Assembly: GCA_003868215.1 (NCBI GenBank)
Contig: QWDQ01000056.1
Location: 110,496-174,495 of the forward strand
Direction of reading: 5' to 3'
From: Pseudophaeomoniella oleicola
Taxonomy: Eukaryota; Ascomycota; Eurotiomycetes; Phaeomoniellales; Phaeomoniellaceae
DNA: 64,000 bases
The position numbers were made by a program, and so were the translations under genes. The notes beneath the pieces were generated by a model that saw only the letters and a program-made list of their open reading frames with translations, searched no databases and had not been told where the DNA came from. Shown here in pieces: positions 32,583 to 43,795 of this stretch. Position 1 is the stretch's first letter, and every line of letters starts with the position of its first letter.

Positions 32583-35500
32583 TCACGCTCTTGCGCTCCC
32601 AAACATTGCCGCTCTCGTCTTTTCCAATGCCTCAATTTTCTCTTTCTCCGCCTTTTCCATCGCTTCTTCCTTCTCTCTCAGCAACTTTTCCGCTTCTTCC
32701 TTCTTCCTGTTCTCCTCACGAGCCAATTGGTCGGGCCTGCGAGTAGCAATGTCTTTGGGCTTAAAGTCGGCGAAGAATCGTTTGAGGATACGTTCAACTG
32801 TGAGGCAACCAATGTAGTCGAGACCCATAAGGAGAACCAAGGTAGCCTTGAACTCGGGAACGAAAGGGACCATTCGGAGCTTCTCATTTAGCTCTGGAAT
32901 GAATTCTGTGGCACTTGAGAATGCTACAAACGTGCATCCAAGAAGACCCCAGTACATTCCCCTGTTCTCGTTGATGCCCTCACGGAACGGACGGCCTTGA
33001 TAATTGATGGCGAAAGTACTGACCTGTTGAATCAATTGAAGGAGATAGACGGCGCTGTTGAGAAGAGAAGGTTCAAATTCACCTTCCAGGTCGATTTCCT
33101 CACTGGCTGGTTCTAGGCGGTAGACAGTCCGAGACAAGTAGACCAGAGTAGCAATATGAATAGCGAATTGACCAAGGATTGAACCTATGATGTAGACGTT
33201 GAAAATATTGGGATGCGGTCTTTCCTTTGACAAAGCTTCCACGGGTTTGGCCCGAGAGATGGACAGAAAGCAGACAGACATCATCATACCGCTAATTGTA
33301 ACCTGGCCGTCGGAGAACTTGATACCAGCCAGGTATATAACGGACAGCGAATATGCAGAGATCAAACAATTCAGTGCAAGGATCTTGTACATCTGGATTG
33401 TGGCCACAAGAGTACAGCGCCCTTGCCGAATAATGTTAGGGATCGCGATGACATTAGCCAATTTACTGGTGAATGGAGCAGCGACTGACGCATCTCCAAG
33501 CTTGATCGTAGGCGGCTCGGAGTCGTCCAGCTCTGACTCCATCAATGATGAAGTAAGCTTATCAGCTAAGCCAGCGGCCTTCTTTTGCGCTTCTTGTTTT
33601 TTCTTCTCTTGCGGTGTTAGATTTTCATTGGCTGCTTGAAGGGCCTGAGCTCCCGGCGAAGTGATGGTTTCAATGGTACCATTCGTCTTGGCATTAGGAT
33701 CTGCAGCGACAGCACCGGCTGCACCCTTCCTCTCTGCCTGAGCTTGCATGGCCTTCTCATAATGCGGGTTGGACGGGCCTGGAGGATACAGATGTGCGAT
33801 TGCTACCGGTACTGGCGGTGTAGGCTGATTGAATCGAGCCATCATCGCAACTTGCTTTTCGTACAGTTCCTTCATCTTAGTGTTGCGGAAATGCTCTGCG
33901 ATCTTTTGCAGATCGTCAGGAGTTCCATTGAGTAAGGCCACACCGATATGGGCTTGTTTTAGAGCGCCTACGTCATTCGTTCCGTCACCACACATGAGCG
34001 TGGTGTAGCCGGCATCCTTCAGACCCAGTAGGATCTCCTCCTTTTGCTTTGGGGATACACGAGCGTAGACCCATGTATGACGCAGAATGGAAGGCAATGC
34101 CTTTTGACCGGTGAATTTCGCTAGTGCATAACCAGTGACGCAGATGTCCTTGGTGTCAAGAATCTCAAGGTCAATATCCTTAGTTGGGTCTACTGGAATG
34201 TTGACCTTGTCATCAACACTTCGCCAAACCAACTTGGTGCCACTATGGTCGTCTTCAGGAGCATCCAAGATAAGACAATCGCGATCGACGATCTCAACTT
34301 GATGAGCGACATGTACGGCTGTTAAAGGATTGTCACCAGTAATCATGATGCAACGATGGCTGCTCTCATTCAACATTTGGATGGCTTTGATGGCATCTTC
34401 CTTCAGCGGTGTTTGCAAGACAAGGAAACCTGCAAAGCTCAGGTTACACTCGATTTCTTCGCGTTTGAAGTCATTGATACGCTTCTGGCTAATTTCACCA
34501 TCCGTCGAGATGTACTTATAAGCGAGTGCAAGCACGCGAGCACCATTCCGGGTGAAGTACTTGAACGTCTCCTCGTACTTCGGCGGGACTTCAACTAACA
34601 TGGTACGAATTGTCTCTGGTGCTCCTTTTACACCCACAAAAGTACCTCTAGTCTTCTTGCCTGTATGCCTGTCCGTGGTGAGGACGGTGGCAATAGAGGA
34701 TTGCCTCTTTAGAGCAGAGGAGAATTGGAAGCGACGTTTAATTTGGACAATATCGGAAGCCGCTGAGGGTTCTCTGTTTGCCTTCGCAGCGTTTGGTGAT
34801 TTGCTCATCAACGTGTCATTGCGTCCAAGGGTCCATCCCAAAGAATCCAGAGTGGCTTTCTCCATAGGGTCTCCCACGATATCTCCTTCATCGAGCTTCA
34901 CAAGAGCGTGAGCAGATGCGAGTACTAACGTCGTCTCATGACCAACATCTACGACCTTCTTCAGATCCGTGTGAGCTCCGTCTTGCATTACTGTAGCGCC
35001 TGGCTTCCCAAGAGAGAGTCCAGCAATTCCATCGACAAGAAGATCTTCGCCAGTTAACGTTCCTGTCTTGTCGAAGCAGGCGACATCAACACGGCCAGCA
35101 AAGGGGATCCGGAATGGTTCAGTACAAAAGATGGCAAACTTGCTCAGAGCAGCAAGACTTGTATTGACGGCGAGCGAGAGTTCCATTGGCAGTTCCGGAG
35201 GTACCACGCTAGTGATGATGAGAACGCAGTCGAGAAGCAGCTTCGAACGCTTGCGGTCTCTTTGAACGCCTTCTTGCCACACGTACCAAGATGCTGCCAG
35301 CGCGAAGATTAGCAAGAAGAGGATGAAGTACAGAGCTTCAGCATTGTCGGCGGAGACACGTTCTGTTGCGAATATCATAGTTCTGACCAAGCTCCCTTGG
35401 TTGGTCTCAAAACCAGTCTTAACGACAACGGCCATTGCACCCTTATCAGGGGGAGGTGGCACGCCGGAGGCAATCGGTGGTGGCACATCAGCGACGTCGT

Positions 35501-36641
35501 CGCCAGGGGTTGCATGAGTGACTTGAAGCACCTTTGTCCCGCCCCATAAGAAGGCGTTCCTGTCCAAACCCTCTGGGTCAATTGGGACATTGCCTGGCCG
35601 AAGTTGCAAAGAATCTTTCAGGAGCGGCGTACTTTCGCCCGATAACATTGCCTCGTTCACGATGGCTGTCCCCTCCACCAAGACCATGTCGCAGGCGACG
35701 CCGCTGTCCTCCTTGGTCCTTTCGACGGATGCCAAATCTCCAGGCAGCAACTCATCGCTCTTGATTTGTTGCCAACTTTTCTCACGGTATACGTAGATAT
35801 CATAGGGTTTGATCGACATCCCGCGGAACTCAGTTAGAGTTCGCTGACGCTGCCATACGACGGTACTTTCGAAAGCGACTAACATGAAAAGTGTGAACAG
35901 TGAGTAATACCAGTATTCATCGAGTAACCACAGTCCAACGCAAAAGATCTGGAATACGAAGAACGGCGCAACGGCATGTTCTTGAAATAATTCCAGGAAG
36001 GTCGGGACAGGTATATCAAAAGTATTGTTTCCATAGTACTCGTGTAACCGATCAATCTCTGCTTTGGAGGTCAATCCTTGGGAGTTCTGAAAGGTCTGTA
36101 GGAGGGGTTTGTCTTTGGCGTCGATTTCGTACTTAAGCGGGCCAAAGCATTTCTTATCTGGATAATACAGGAATCTTCTTTTCTGGAACAAGAACGACAA
36201 GTCGGACCTCCCGTTCTTTTCATCGTGAACAATTTTGCAGATAGCAGGAGTCCCTGCATTGGCAATTGGGATGACTTTGATCAATTCCGCGGTGTTGACG
36301 TCGTGCGCCGCGGTTGTAGTAAACAGTGCTTGCAAATTGACACTCCATTTGGTAGAGAGCCATGCCAGCGATTGCAATGTGACAATGGTTGCGACCCAGA
36401 CAAAAGTCCATTCCTGACCTCCAATATATTCTTCATATCGCTCTTCTGAGAGATATACGGCTAGAAAGGCAGGCCAGACAATTGTGAACGGCAAGATATA
36501 CAAGTGAAAAAGAAGACCACGGGGCGAGCGCAGAGTGGCAGACTGAACCTGCGGATCCTCTACAAGTCGCGACCTGTCTCCAGATTAGAAACTGGCGCCT
36601 GGTGAATGAAGCATAAGCTAGAGAGAGCTGTTGACTTACAT
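32583..36641 (-). CDS. SPF1: P5A-type ATPase Spf1 (ER transmembrane-helix dislocase), 1330 aa; start codon split by intron
   Basis: ER-membrane P-type ATPase that extracts misinserted helices and affects ER Mn2+/Ca2+ and sterol balance. The main exon is 32583-36573. The frame has no ATG at its 5' end. Upstream a good donor (AT|GTAAGT, GT at 36638-36639) and acceptor (ACAG|G) remove 66 nt (36574-36639) and create ATG from 36641-36640 plus 36573. The protein then begins MSRLVEDPQVQSATLRSPRG, which matches the expected short N-terminus. Motifs are MLSGEST (actuator), VVPPELPMELSLAV (P5A helix-4 signature), CFDKTGTLT (phosphorylated Asp about 502), MITGDNPLTAVHVA and MCGDGTNDVGALKQAHIGVAL. The C-terminus is a charged coiled coil rich in Glu, Lys and Arg. 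It is divergent from GLN4, 405 bp away. Confidence 0.95.
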
Positions 36642-37046
36642 GACGGAAGGACTGAGAGCGATACGTTGAAGTGATCAATGCTGCCTCATACCTGGAAGGA
36701 TGTTATAGGGAAAGAAACGGTTATCCAACCCAAGAGAAGTTGACCCAGTTAATGGTACTGGGGACGTGGCATCAACCAATGTGAGTCTGACGGCAATAAT
36801 TCGAAGCGGCGATAAGTGAACAAACTTAAGTGAATCGGTCGCGGGTCTAGTGACTTCAGAGCCCTGACTTGGCGGGGGCCGGATTTTCTTTTCTCCCGGA
36901 AGGGAAGCTCAATGCCCGAAATCATATTGTAGGGAATAAATATCCTATCCCACTGACTCATATGAGCAAACGTCCAAACCGGTTCCTTTTCTTTCATCCG
37001 CTATCTGTGATACCTTGCCTTGGTCTACTGGCATAACAGGTTCGTG
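36642..37046. promoter_or_regulatory. Shared upstream region of SPF1 and the glutaminyl-tRNA synthetase gene
   Basis: 405 bp between divergent starts. The notable element is a TGACTCA at 36954-36960, listed separately. A possible intron acceptor (CATAACAG, about 37032-37039) just before the GLN4 ATG may mean a 5'-leader intron, but no donor can be chosen with confidence. Confidence 0.5.
36954..36960 (+). promoter_or_regulatory. Gcn4/Cpc1-type response element upstream of GLN4
   Basis: A perfect TGACTCA, the binding site of the bZIP activators Gcn4 (yeast) and CPC1/CpcA (moulds), lies 87 bp upstream of the glutaminyl-tRNA synthetase ATG and about 310 bp from the SPF1 start. Aminoacyl-tRNA synthetase genes are known targets of cross-pathway control, so control of GLN4 is the likely role. 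Confidence 0.6.
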
Positions 37047-39061
37047 ATGGCATCAACGGAGGCAGATGCAAAAGAAGTGTCGCTCCCAGAACGAGTGAAG
37101 GAGAAGGCTGAGGCTTCCCTGGAGTCTGCTAAGGATGCCGTGAAGCCCAAGAAGAAAGAGGCGAAGAAGCCAAAGGAACCAAAACAGCCGAAACCACCTA
37201 AGCCTGCAAATAATGCCCCAAAGAAAGAGAAAGCTCCTGCCGTGCCAGCAGCTCCTCTTGACCCTGATGCCATGTTCAAAGAAGGGTTCTTGAAGACTGT
37301 TCATACTGAAAAGCCAGCGGGACATGTCTTCACTCGTTTCCCGCCAGAACCAAATGGCTTTCTCCATATTGGTCACAGCAAAGCCATTGCAATCAATTTC
37401 GGGTTCGCACGATATCATAAGGGTGACTGCTACCTCAGATTTGACGATACCAATCCGGAAGCAGAGGAAGAAATTTACTTCAATGCCATTGAAGAAATGG
37501 TCCGATGGCTTGGCTTTGAGCCGTACAAAATCACCTACTCCAGTGATCACTTCGATCGGCTGTATGAACTAGCTGAACAATTGATTCTAGATGATGGTGC
37601 ATATGTCTGCCATTGCACGGATGAGGAAGTGAAGCTTCAACGCGGTGGACCCAATCATGGACCTCGCTATGCCTGCAGTCACCGCAATCGACCTGTGGAG
37701 GAGTCACTTGCCGAATTCCGCGCCATGAGGGATGGCAAATACAAGCCTAAAGAGGCATTCCTTCGGATGAAGCAAAACATTGAAGATGGCAATCCTCAGA
37801 TGTGGGATCTGGCTGCATATCGTGTCCTTCTGAAGCCACATCATCGAACTGGCGATAAATGGAAGATCTATCCAACCTACGATTTCACACACTGTTTGTG
37901 CGATAGCTTTGAGGGGATCACTCATTCGCTATGCACGACCGAGTTTCTTCAGTCTCGAGTATCATACGAATGGTTATGTGATGCTGTCCGAATCTATAAA
38001 CCAATGCAAAGAGAGTAAGTCTTATTTCATATGACCATATTGCAGCCGCTGACTTCATTAGGTATGGCCGCCTAAACGTCCAAGGTACTATCACATCGAA
38101 GCGGAAAATTGCAAAGCTGGTCAATGAAGGGCACGTCCGTGGATATGACGATCCTCGTTTGTACACGCTCGTTGCTCTTCGACGCAGAGGCATTCCCCCT
38201 GGAGCCATCCTTTCATTTATCAATGAGCTCGGAGTATCGACTGCTTTGACCAATATTCAGATTGCTCGCTTTGAGCAAAGCGTACGAAAATATCTTGAGC
38301 AGAGCGTTCCTCGACTAATGCTCGTCCTCGACCCAATACCCGTGATCATCGACAACTTACCCGATGATTACGTAGAGGAGGTAGAAATGCCATTTGCACC
38401 AAAGGATCCCGCCATGGGCAACCATATGCTTCCCTTCACCAAGCTTGTTTACATTGACCGCAGCGATTTCCGCGAGGTTGACAGCAAAGACTTTTTCCGT
38501 CTGGCGCCTGGAAAGTCTGTAGGTCTGCTCAAAGTTCCTTATCCAATAAAGGCAGAATCATTCAAGAAGGATGAAAACACAGGGCTTGTGACAGAAATTC
38601 ATGCGACGTACGAAAAACCAGAGGAAGGTGGCACTTTCAAGAAACCTAAGACATACATCCAGTGGGTCGGCAAATCAGAGAAGCACGGCTCTCCTATCAA
38701 CTGCGAAGTTCGCGTCACAAATCCACTGTTCAAGTCCGACAACCCCGACTCCGTTGAGGGCGGGTTTATGAACGACCTCAATCCGAGTAGCGAGGAAGTT
38801 CATCCTAACGCTGTGATTGAAGTGGGCCTGAACGAGGTTCGCAGACGGGCACCTTGGCCTGAGGAAGCTGGTGAGAAGAACTTGAAGAAGGGAGAGCTCT
38901 CGGATGAGCAACCGACGGATCCTGGCGTCCCTGGTTTCGAGACCGTCCGATTCCAGGGTTTGCGTGTCGCATACTTCTGTATGGACCAAGACACGAAGGG
39001 GGACAAAGTTGTCTTGAACCGTATCGTAAGCTTGAAAGAGGACGCCGGAAAGGCTTCGTAA
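37047..39061 (+). CDS. GLN4: Cytosolic glutaminyl-tRNA synthetase, 655 aa, two exons
   Basis: Class I aminoacyl-tRNA synthetase charging tRNA-Gln. Exons are 37047-38014 and 38062-39061; the 47-nt intron closes the frame. ATG 37047 is the first in frame. Residues 1 to about 75 form a Lys/Pro/Ala-rich basic tail that replaces the long folded N-terminal domain of yeast Gln4 and probably aids tRNA binding (inference). Catalytic motifs are [16 protein letters not shown] (HIGH at 107-110), [26 protein letters not shown] and the KMSKS equivalent ITSKRKI. The C-terminal anticodon-binding beta barrels end in [16 protein letters not shown]. The DDTNPEAE and [15 protein letters not shown] blocks separate Gln/Glu synthetases of eukaryotes from other class I enzymes, and the overall match is to GlnRS. 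A TGACTCA site lies 87 bp upstream. Confidence 0.96.
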
Positions 39062-39502
39062 ACTGGCTGTAAGCTTCAAGACTTCGGGCGTTGGTTGGGA
39101 GAAAAGGGCTACTAGGAGGAAAGTGACACCTGATTGACAAGCAGGATTGATACGCTCGGACTTATGATACCATAGATGCGATAAGCTTTCCACGAGAGAC
39201 GGATGAGTGTGAACCGAATTGAAATGCAATAGCCAATAAGTGTCAATGTAGTTGTGTGTTTTATCCGACTCAGAAGAAGCATATCGACCTGAGGTAGGTA
39301 AGAGGTAACAGTTGTAGAGATCTTAGGTGGACACCGGGCCGGCTGCCGAGGGTTTAGCAATCCAGCCCCTCCACAGGCTCCAAAGTTGCCCAAGCTTAAG
39401 GGTCCTAACCTCATCAAATGATTTCGATATCGGATCTATTACGGCAAACTCCCTGGCTATATACCACCTACAGCTCTATGGGAGCACTCAGAGCTTCCTG
39501 CC
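39062..39502. other. Intergenic region between GLN4 and VAC1, no gene seen
   Basis: 441 bp with GLN4 3' sequence and the VAC1 promoter. A short GGTAGGTAAGAGGTAAC-like patch lies near 39292-39308. Open frames here are short and without domains. Confidence 0.5.
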
Positions 39503-41697
39503 ATGTCAAGAAGGACTCTTGGAGGTGGCAGAGTCCTCGGTAGTGGAAAAGGTCTATCACCTGCAGCGCCGGCGCTGCAAAGACCATCGCATCACCTATC
39601 CCCTTCCGCCAGTAGCCTCTCACTGAACTCCCAAACGTCCACTCCGCCCTCTTCCGAATCACAGGATATAGCTTCGAGAATATCGATAGACCATGGGGAT
39701 TCTAGTATCGCCACGGCGGCTGCTGCAGCGGCTGGCGCTCGCATGGTTTGTCCTATCTGTAACGAGGAAATGGTCAGTGAAGTCGCATGTTTGAAATTCG
39801 GGATTGCACGCTGACAAACACAGGTCACGCTTTTGCAACTGAACAGGTATACTCACCCTTCATGAAGTGTACTCGTCTTTGTCTAATTTCAGTATAGGCA
39901 TCTAGACGACGACCATCAAAACCTCGAAGACGAGCGACAAGATGAAGTCAAAGACTGGTTCAAAGCGCAGATGATCAAGGCCAAGAAGTTTCAACCACTG
40001 GCGGTTCTCAACCAGAAACTGAAAGGGCTGGATGTCTTCGAGTCCAATGCTGAATACCAAAACCCCAGTCCCATGACCCGGGCCAACACAGCAGGAATGC
40101 CCACACAAGAACCACCACGGCCACAGTACGTTGATCCAGATGAAGTTGTTACAAGACAACACTGGCAGAGGGCAAATCCAGGGGACACATGTTCAGAGCC
40201 GACTTGTGGAAAGAGGCTGAACGCTACAAATGGAAGTGTCAATTGTAGGCATTGCGGGAAGTTATTCTGTGAGGATCACACAATGTATCAGATGAAACTG
40301 TCGAGGTCTGCGAAACACGAGCCCATCAGAGGACTCTGGTGTCGTGTCTGCGAGACATGTTATAAATCACGAGAAGGCTACAATGATCATAGCGGTGTGT
40401 ATCTCACCGTTCATGGGGCAAGCACGTGCTAATTTCGTCAGGATTCGAAAGAGATCATATGGCAGACTTCCGCAAAATCAGGCAACACTCTGTCGACAAG
40501 AAGCTCTTGGAAGTATCTCGACTCGAGAAACGTCTCACCAGGTTAACCCAGTTATTGGCAAATCCTCCATCCGATATTCCCCAACCCACTAGCAACAAGC
40601 GGTGGTCGCTGTCATGGGGCCAGGTGGATCCCCGCAAATCAATTGAGCAGTCGATAGTGACGTGGCAGGAGGATCTGGAAGTTCCTCGTTGCCCATACTG
40701 CCAACAAGAGTTCAGCACTTATACCTTTCGCCGGCATCATTGCCGAACTTGTGGGAAGGTTGTCTGCGGAGATCCTCAGACTGGTTGTTCCGTCGAAATT
40801 GGTCTTAATGTTGCAACGAGTAAGTCATTCGCTAGGTTTCCTTGGGCCCATACTGATGCGGCAGGGACTGATACTGGAACAGAGAAACCCGAAGGACAGG
40901 TAGCTGTTGACGTTAGGTTATGCAAGGAGTGTAAATCGACCATATTCGACTGGCAAGACTTTCAAGTAGAACTAAAGCGTAAACCGCCGGATGCTCGAGC
41001 CTATGAAAATCTCGTCCAGTTCGAACGCGGTATTCGACTTCTTCTTCCCAAGTTTCAGAAATTACTGAACGCACTCCAAGATCCCGAAAATCCCCCCTCA
41101 TCCACTGAATTGGCAGAAGCGGCCAAAGTACGGAAAAGACTGACAGAATCATTTACCCAATATGATGTCGCTGCCCGAAGAATACGCGACCTCAAAACCG
41201 ACTCCCCCACCCAAAAGAGATTGCAAAAGGCCATCTATCAGCAAGCAAGCAACTTTTTGCATCTTCACATGCTACCACTGAAGGCCTTGCCCAAAATTCT
41301 GAAGCATGCAACACCTCACGGCAAGGCAATTACTTCCTCTCTCTCACCTCAGCCTGGTGGCCGCCCCATGTCTGCTCTTTCCACGATCAGATACAACGAA
41401 CTTGCAGCTGATGCAAGAAGCGAGATCAGCAGCACTTCGTCCCGTATATCGGCACTAGAAGCCGAAGAGAAATCCCTCCGTGAACGGTTGATTGTGTTAG
41501 AAGAGCAGAAGTTCTTCGTTACGGAAATGATAGCCGATGCGAGTAAGCGAAGGAAGTTCGACGAAGTGGCTGCGCTTCACAGCAATGTTGATGATCTGAG
41601 CAAAGAAATCGATAGCGTGCAGGGTATGCTAGAACAGTTGGACTTCCAATCGGCCTACACTGGTGTGAGCAGCCCGATGATAAGACCTGAGGCTTGA
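39503..41697 (+). CDS. VAC1: FYVE zinc-finger endosomal protein Vac1/Pep7 (rabenosyn-like), 660 aa, five exons
   Basis: Rab5 effector that tethers Golgi-derived vesicles to endosomes on the vacuole pathway. Exons are 39503-39772, 39824-39846, 39898-40394, 40442-40819 and 40883-41697; all junctions are GT-AG and the frame closes at 661 codons. The N-terminus is Ser/Pro-rich, followed by a C2H2 finger (Cys83, Cys86, His99, His104) that is split by two introns, with a 23-nt exon 2 in the middle. A first FYVE-like finger contains NCRHCGKLFCEDH. The second FYVE finger has the PI3P-binding signature RRHHCRTCGKVVCGD. The C-terminal half is helical, ending in a coiled coil about SALEAEEKSLRERL, with a rabenosyn-type Rab-binding region. 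Intron 4 (63 nt) lies within the second finger, in frame and stop-free; retention would add 21 residues between its zinc ligands. Confidence 0.93.
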
Positions 41698-42520
41698 CGT
41701 TAAGACTCGTCCATTTGAAGATTCCCACAGTTGTTATGCATTTATGGCGTTCTTTATCGAGCTGACGTTGTGTTCTATCTATGCGTTTGAAGTGGCATTG
41801 CAAGGCGTCCTCTCACAGGTTCAACAGGGGCTCCTTTTCACGTATGTAGGTATTTTGAGTATTCGTTCCTAGCTTAGTGGCTACCAATCCAGGTGCCGAA
41901 CATCACTATTCAGAAACAAAGCTATATCTCTGAATGGACTACAAGTATCCTATCCCTTGTTTTCATACGTCGTACTATACACTGACACAACCATCACACA
42001 AGACTGAATCCGCACCTTGTAAACGGAAAGTAAAGCGTTCGTTATGCCGAATATCATCTGCAGCTAACAGCAATATGCGAGCCAGGTAAGCAAGATAGCT
42101 CGGTACAGGTAGGTAGGTGTGACGAGAATGAGTGTGGAGGAGTGAGTTCCCCTCCTCAATGTCGGAATCTTACCTCCTCATTCAGGGCTGATCAACGACT
42201 CGGGTTCAGCCACTCGGGAACCCTGTACGTCCGAGTTGAGATGGGGCCGATCACCTACGGCGCGATATGGCTCGCTACACTTTACATGCGTGGCAGATGT
42301 GACGTGCAAGTGAGAGTGAGGTCCGTTGGAAAGTATCTGGATTGCGACTCTATCGGCCTGACTATATGAATTGCGTTGTCGCACATGACTCTGAAGCTTG
42401 GATCATAGTGCTCTGGACTTCGTAATTCAACTGGTTTAGCACCTATTACATATGCTTGCATAATCTCGTCATCGGCCGCAAAACACTCGGAAGCGACTGG
42501 CAAGCTAGTGTCTACAGGCA
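41698..42520. other. Intergenic region between VAC1 and the MDR gene
   Basis: 0.8 kb. It contains an AGGTAGGTAGG patch near 42109-42119. Short frames on both strands show no domain. A stretch near 41,870 with the letters of a tRNA A box was examined and rejected. An upstream exon of the next gene could hide here. Confidence 0.45.
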
Positions 42521-43795
42521 ATGCCACCTTCTCAGATAGACGGGGCGAGTCTGGCAAAATGGGTGATTAGTCCGTATCTATGTGGTGGTCATATCTGGTC
42601 TGACAAACATCCGCAGAAGAACCCGTCATGTCTCTTGTATGGAGCAGGGGATGCTCGGTTTGAGGATCGGCCCGTACCAAACATCACAGATCCCAAAGAT
42701 GTCATAATCAGAATCAAGTATGTGGGCGTTTGTGGAAGCGACGTAAGTTGGCCTACCGGCTCCAAGTGCGGCTGAAAGAACCGGGGCTCTCGCACCATAC
42801 CAACCCAAATTGATACCTTCTGGATACCTGACACGGTGTTGCGATAGGTCCATTTCTGGTCTCATGGAGGGGTGAGACTTCTCGTGTCTGAGGAACAACC
42901 GCTAGTAATGGGCCATGAGGCTGTTGGGGTCGTCCATGAGGTTGGATCAGCCGTCACTTCTATCCGTCCTGGCGATGTGGTTGCTCTCGAGGCTGGCGTC
43001 CCTTGTCGACTCTGTGAATGGTGTAGAGAAGGCCGTTATAATCTCTGCCCAGGCATGAAATTCGCTGCAGCACCGCCTGACACTCACGGATGCCTGTCAA
43101 GATTCTACAAGTTGCCACAGGATTTGTGTCACAAGCTTCCTCAGAATATTGGGCTTCAAGAGGGTGTCTTGGTCGAGCCGCTCTCTGTAGCGGTCCATGC
43201 ATGCAGGCTCGTAGGGGTTAAGCCCGGCCATACAGTAGTGGTGTTTGGTGCAGGAACAGTCGGCTTGATGAGCGCTGCTGTAGCGAAATGCTTCGGAGCG
43301 AGTAAAGTCGTCAGTGTCGACATCCTGTCCAGCAGGCTGGACTTCGCACAGGGCAAGAGCGTCACAGATTTCACATGGAGGCCCAATTTGGAGGAATCCG
43401 AGGAAAAGAATGCCGAGAAACTGATTGAGGCTGCTTGCTTAGGCTCAGGCCCCGATATCATCATCGAGACCTCCGGCGCCGCGACTTCGGTCAATACGGC
43501 GATCCACGCCTTACGTGTCGGAGGTTCATTCGTTCAAGTAGGCTTAGGGAGGCCCAAAATCGAGTTTCCAATTTTGAGGATGAGTGAAAAGGAACTGCAC
43601 CTTCATGGCTGCTTCCGGTACGGTGTTGGAGACTTTCAGCTTGCAATCGATCTGTTGGCCAGCAAGAAGATTGGCCTGGATGATTTCGTTACCCAAGTGT
43701 TTCCATTTGAGAAAGCCACCGAGGCTTGGGAGATGACTAAGGAGGGTTTGGGCGTAAAACAAGTCATTGAAGGTCCTCAAGAGGCTTCGATCTGA
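42521..43795 (+). CDS. Zinc-dependent medium-chain dehydrogenase (xylitol/sorbitol dehydrogenase type), 389 aa, two exons
   Basis: NAD-dependent polyol dehydrogenase, most like fungal D-xylulose reductases and L-arabitol dehydrogenases of pentose catabolism. Exons are 42521-42742 and 42848-43795; the 105-nt intron closes the frame. Motifs are YVGVCGSDVHFW (catalytic zinc Cys), MGHEAVG, the structural-zinc Cys set PCRLCEWCREGRYNLC, GCLSRFY, EPLSVAVHACR, and the Rossmann motif GAGTVGL. That motif is followed by VVSVDI, where the Asp favours NAD over NADP. The family usually begins a few residues before SCLLYGAGDARFEDRPVP. The modelled start at 42521 adds about 30 unusual residues before this, so an upstream intron with acceptor at CCGCAG (42609-42614) is possible and the start is uncertain. 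Xylitol and sorbitol activity cannot be separated by eye. Confidence 0.88.

Noticed and set aside
36433-36678. Separate minus-strand frame upstream of SPF1 as its first exon
   Set aside because: It is in another frame and encodes nothing like an Spf1 N-terminus; the split-ATG model gives the expected residues.
41860-41920. tRNA-like A-box stretch
   Set aside because: No matching B box at the right distance and no cloverleaf pairing could be drawn.
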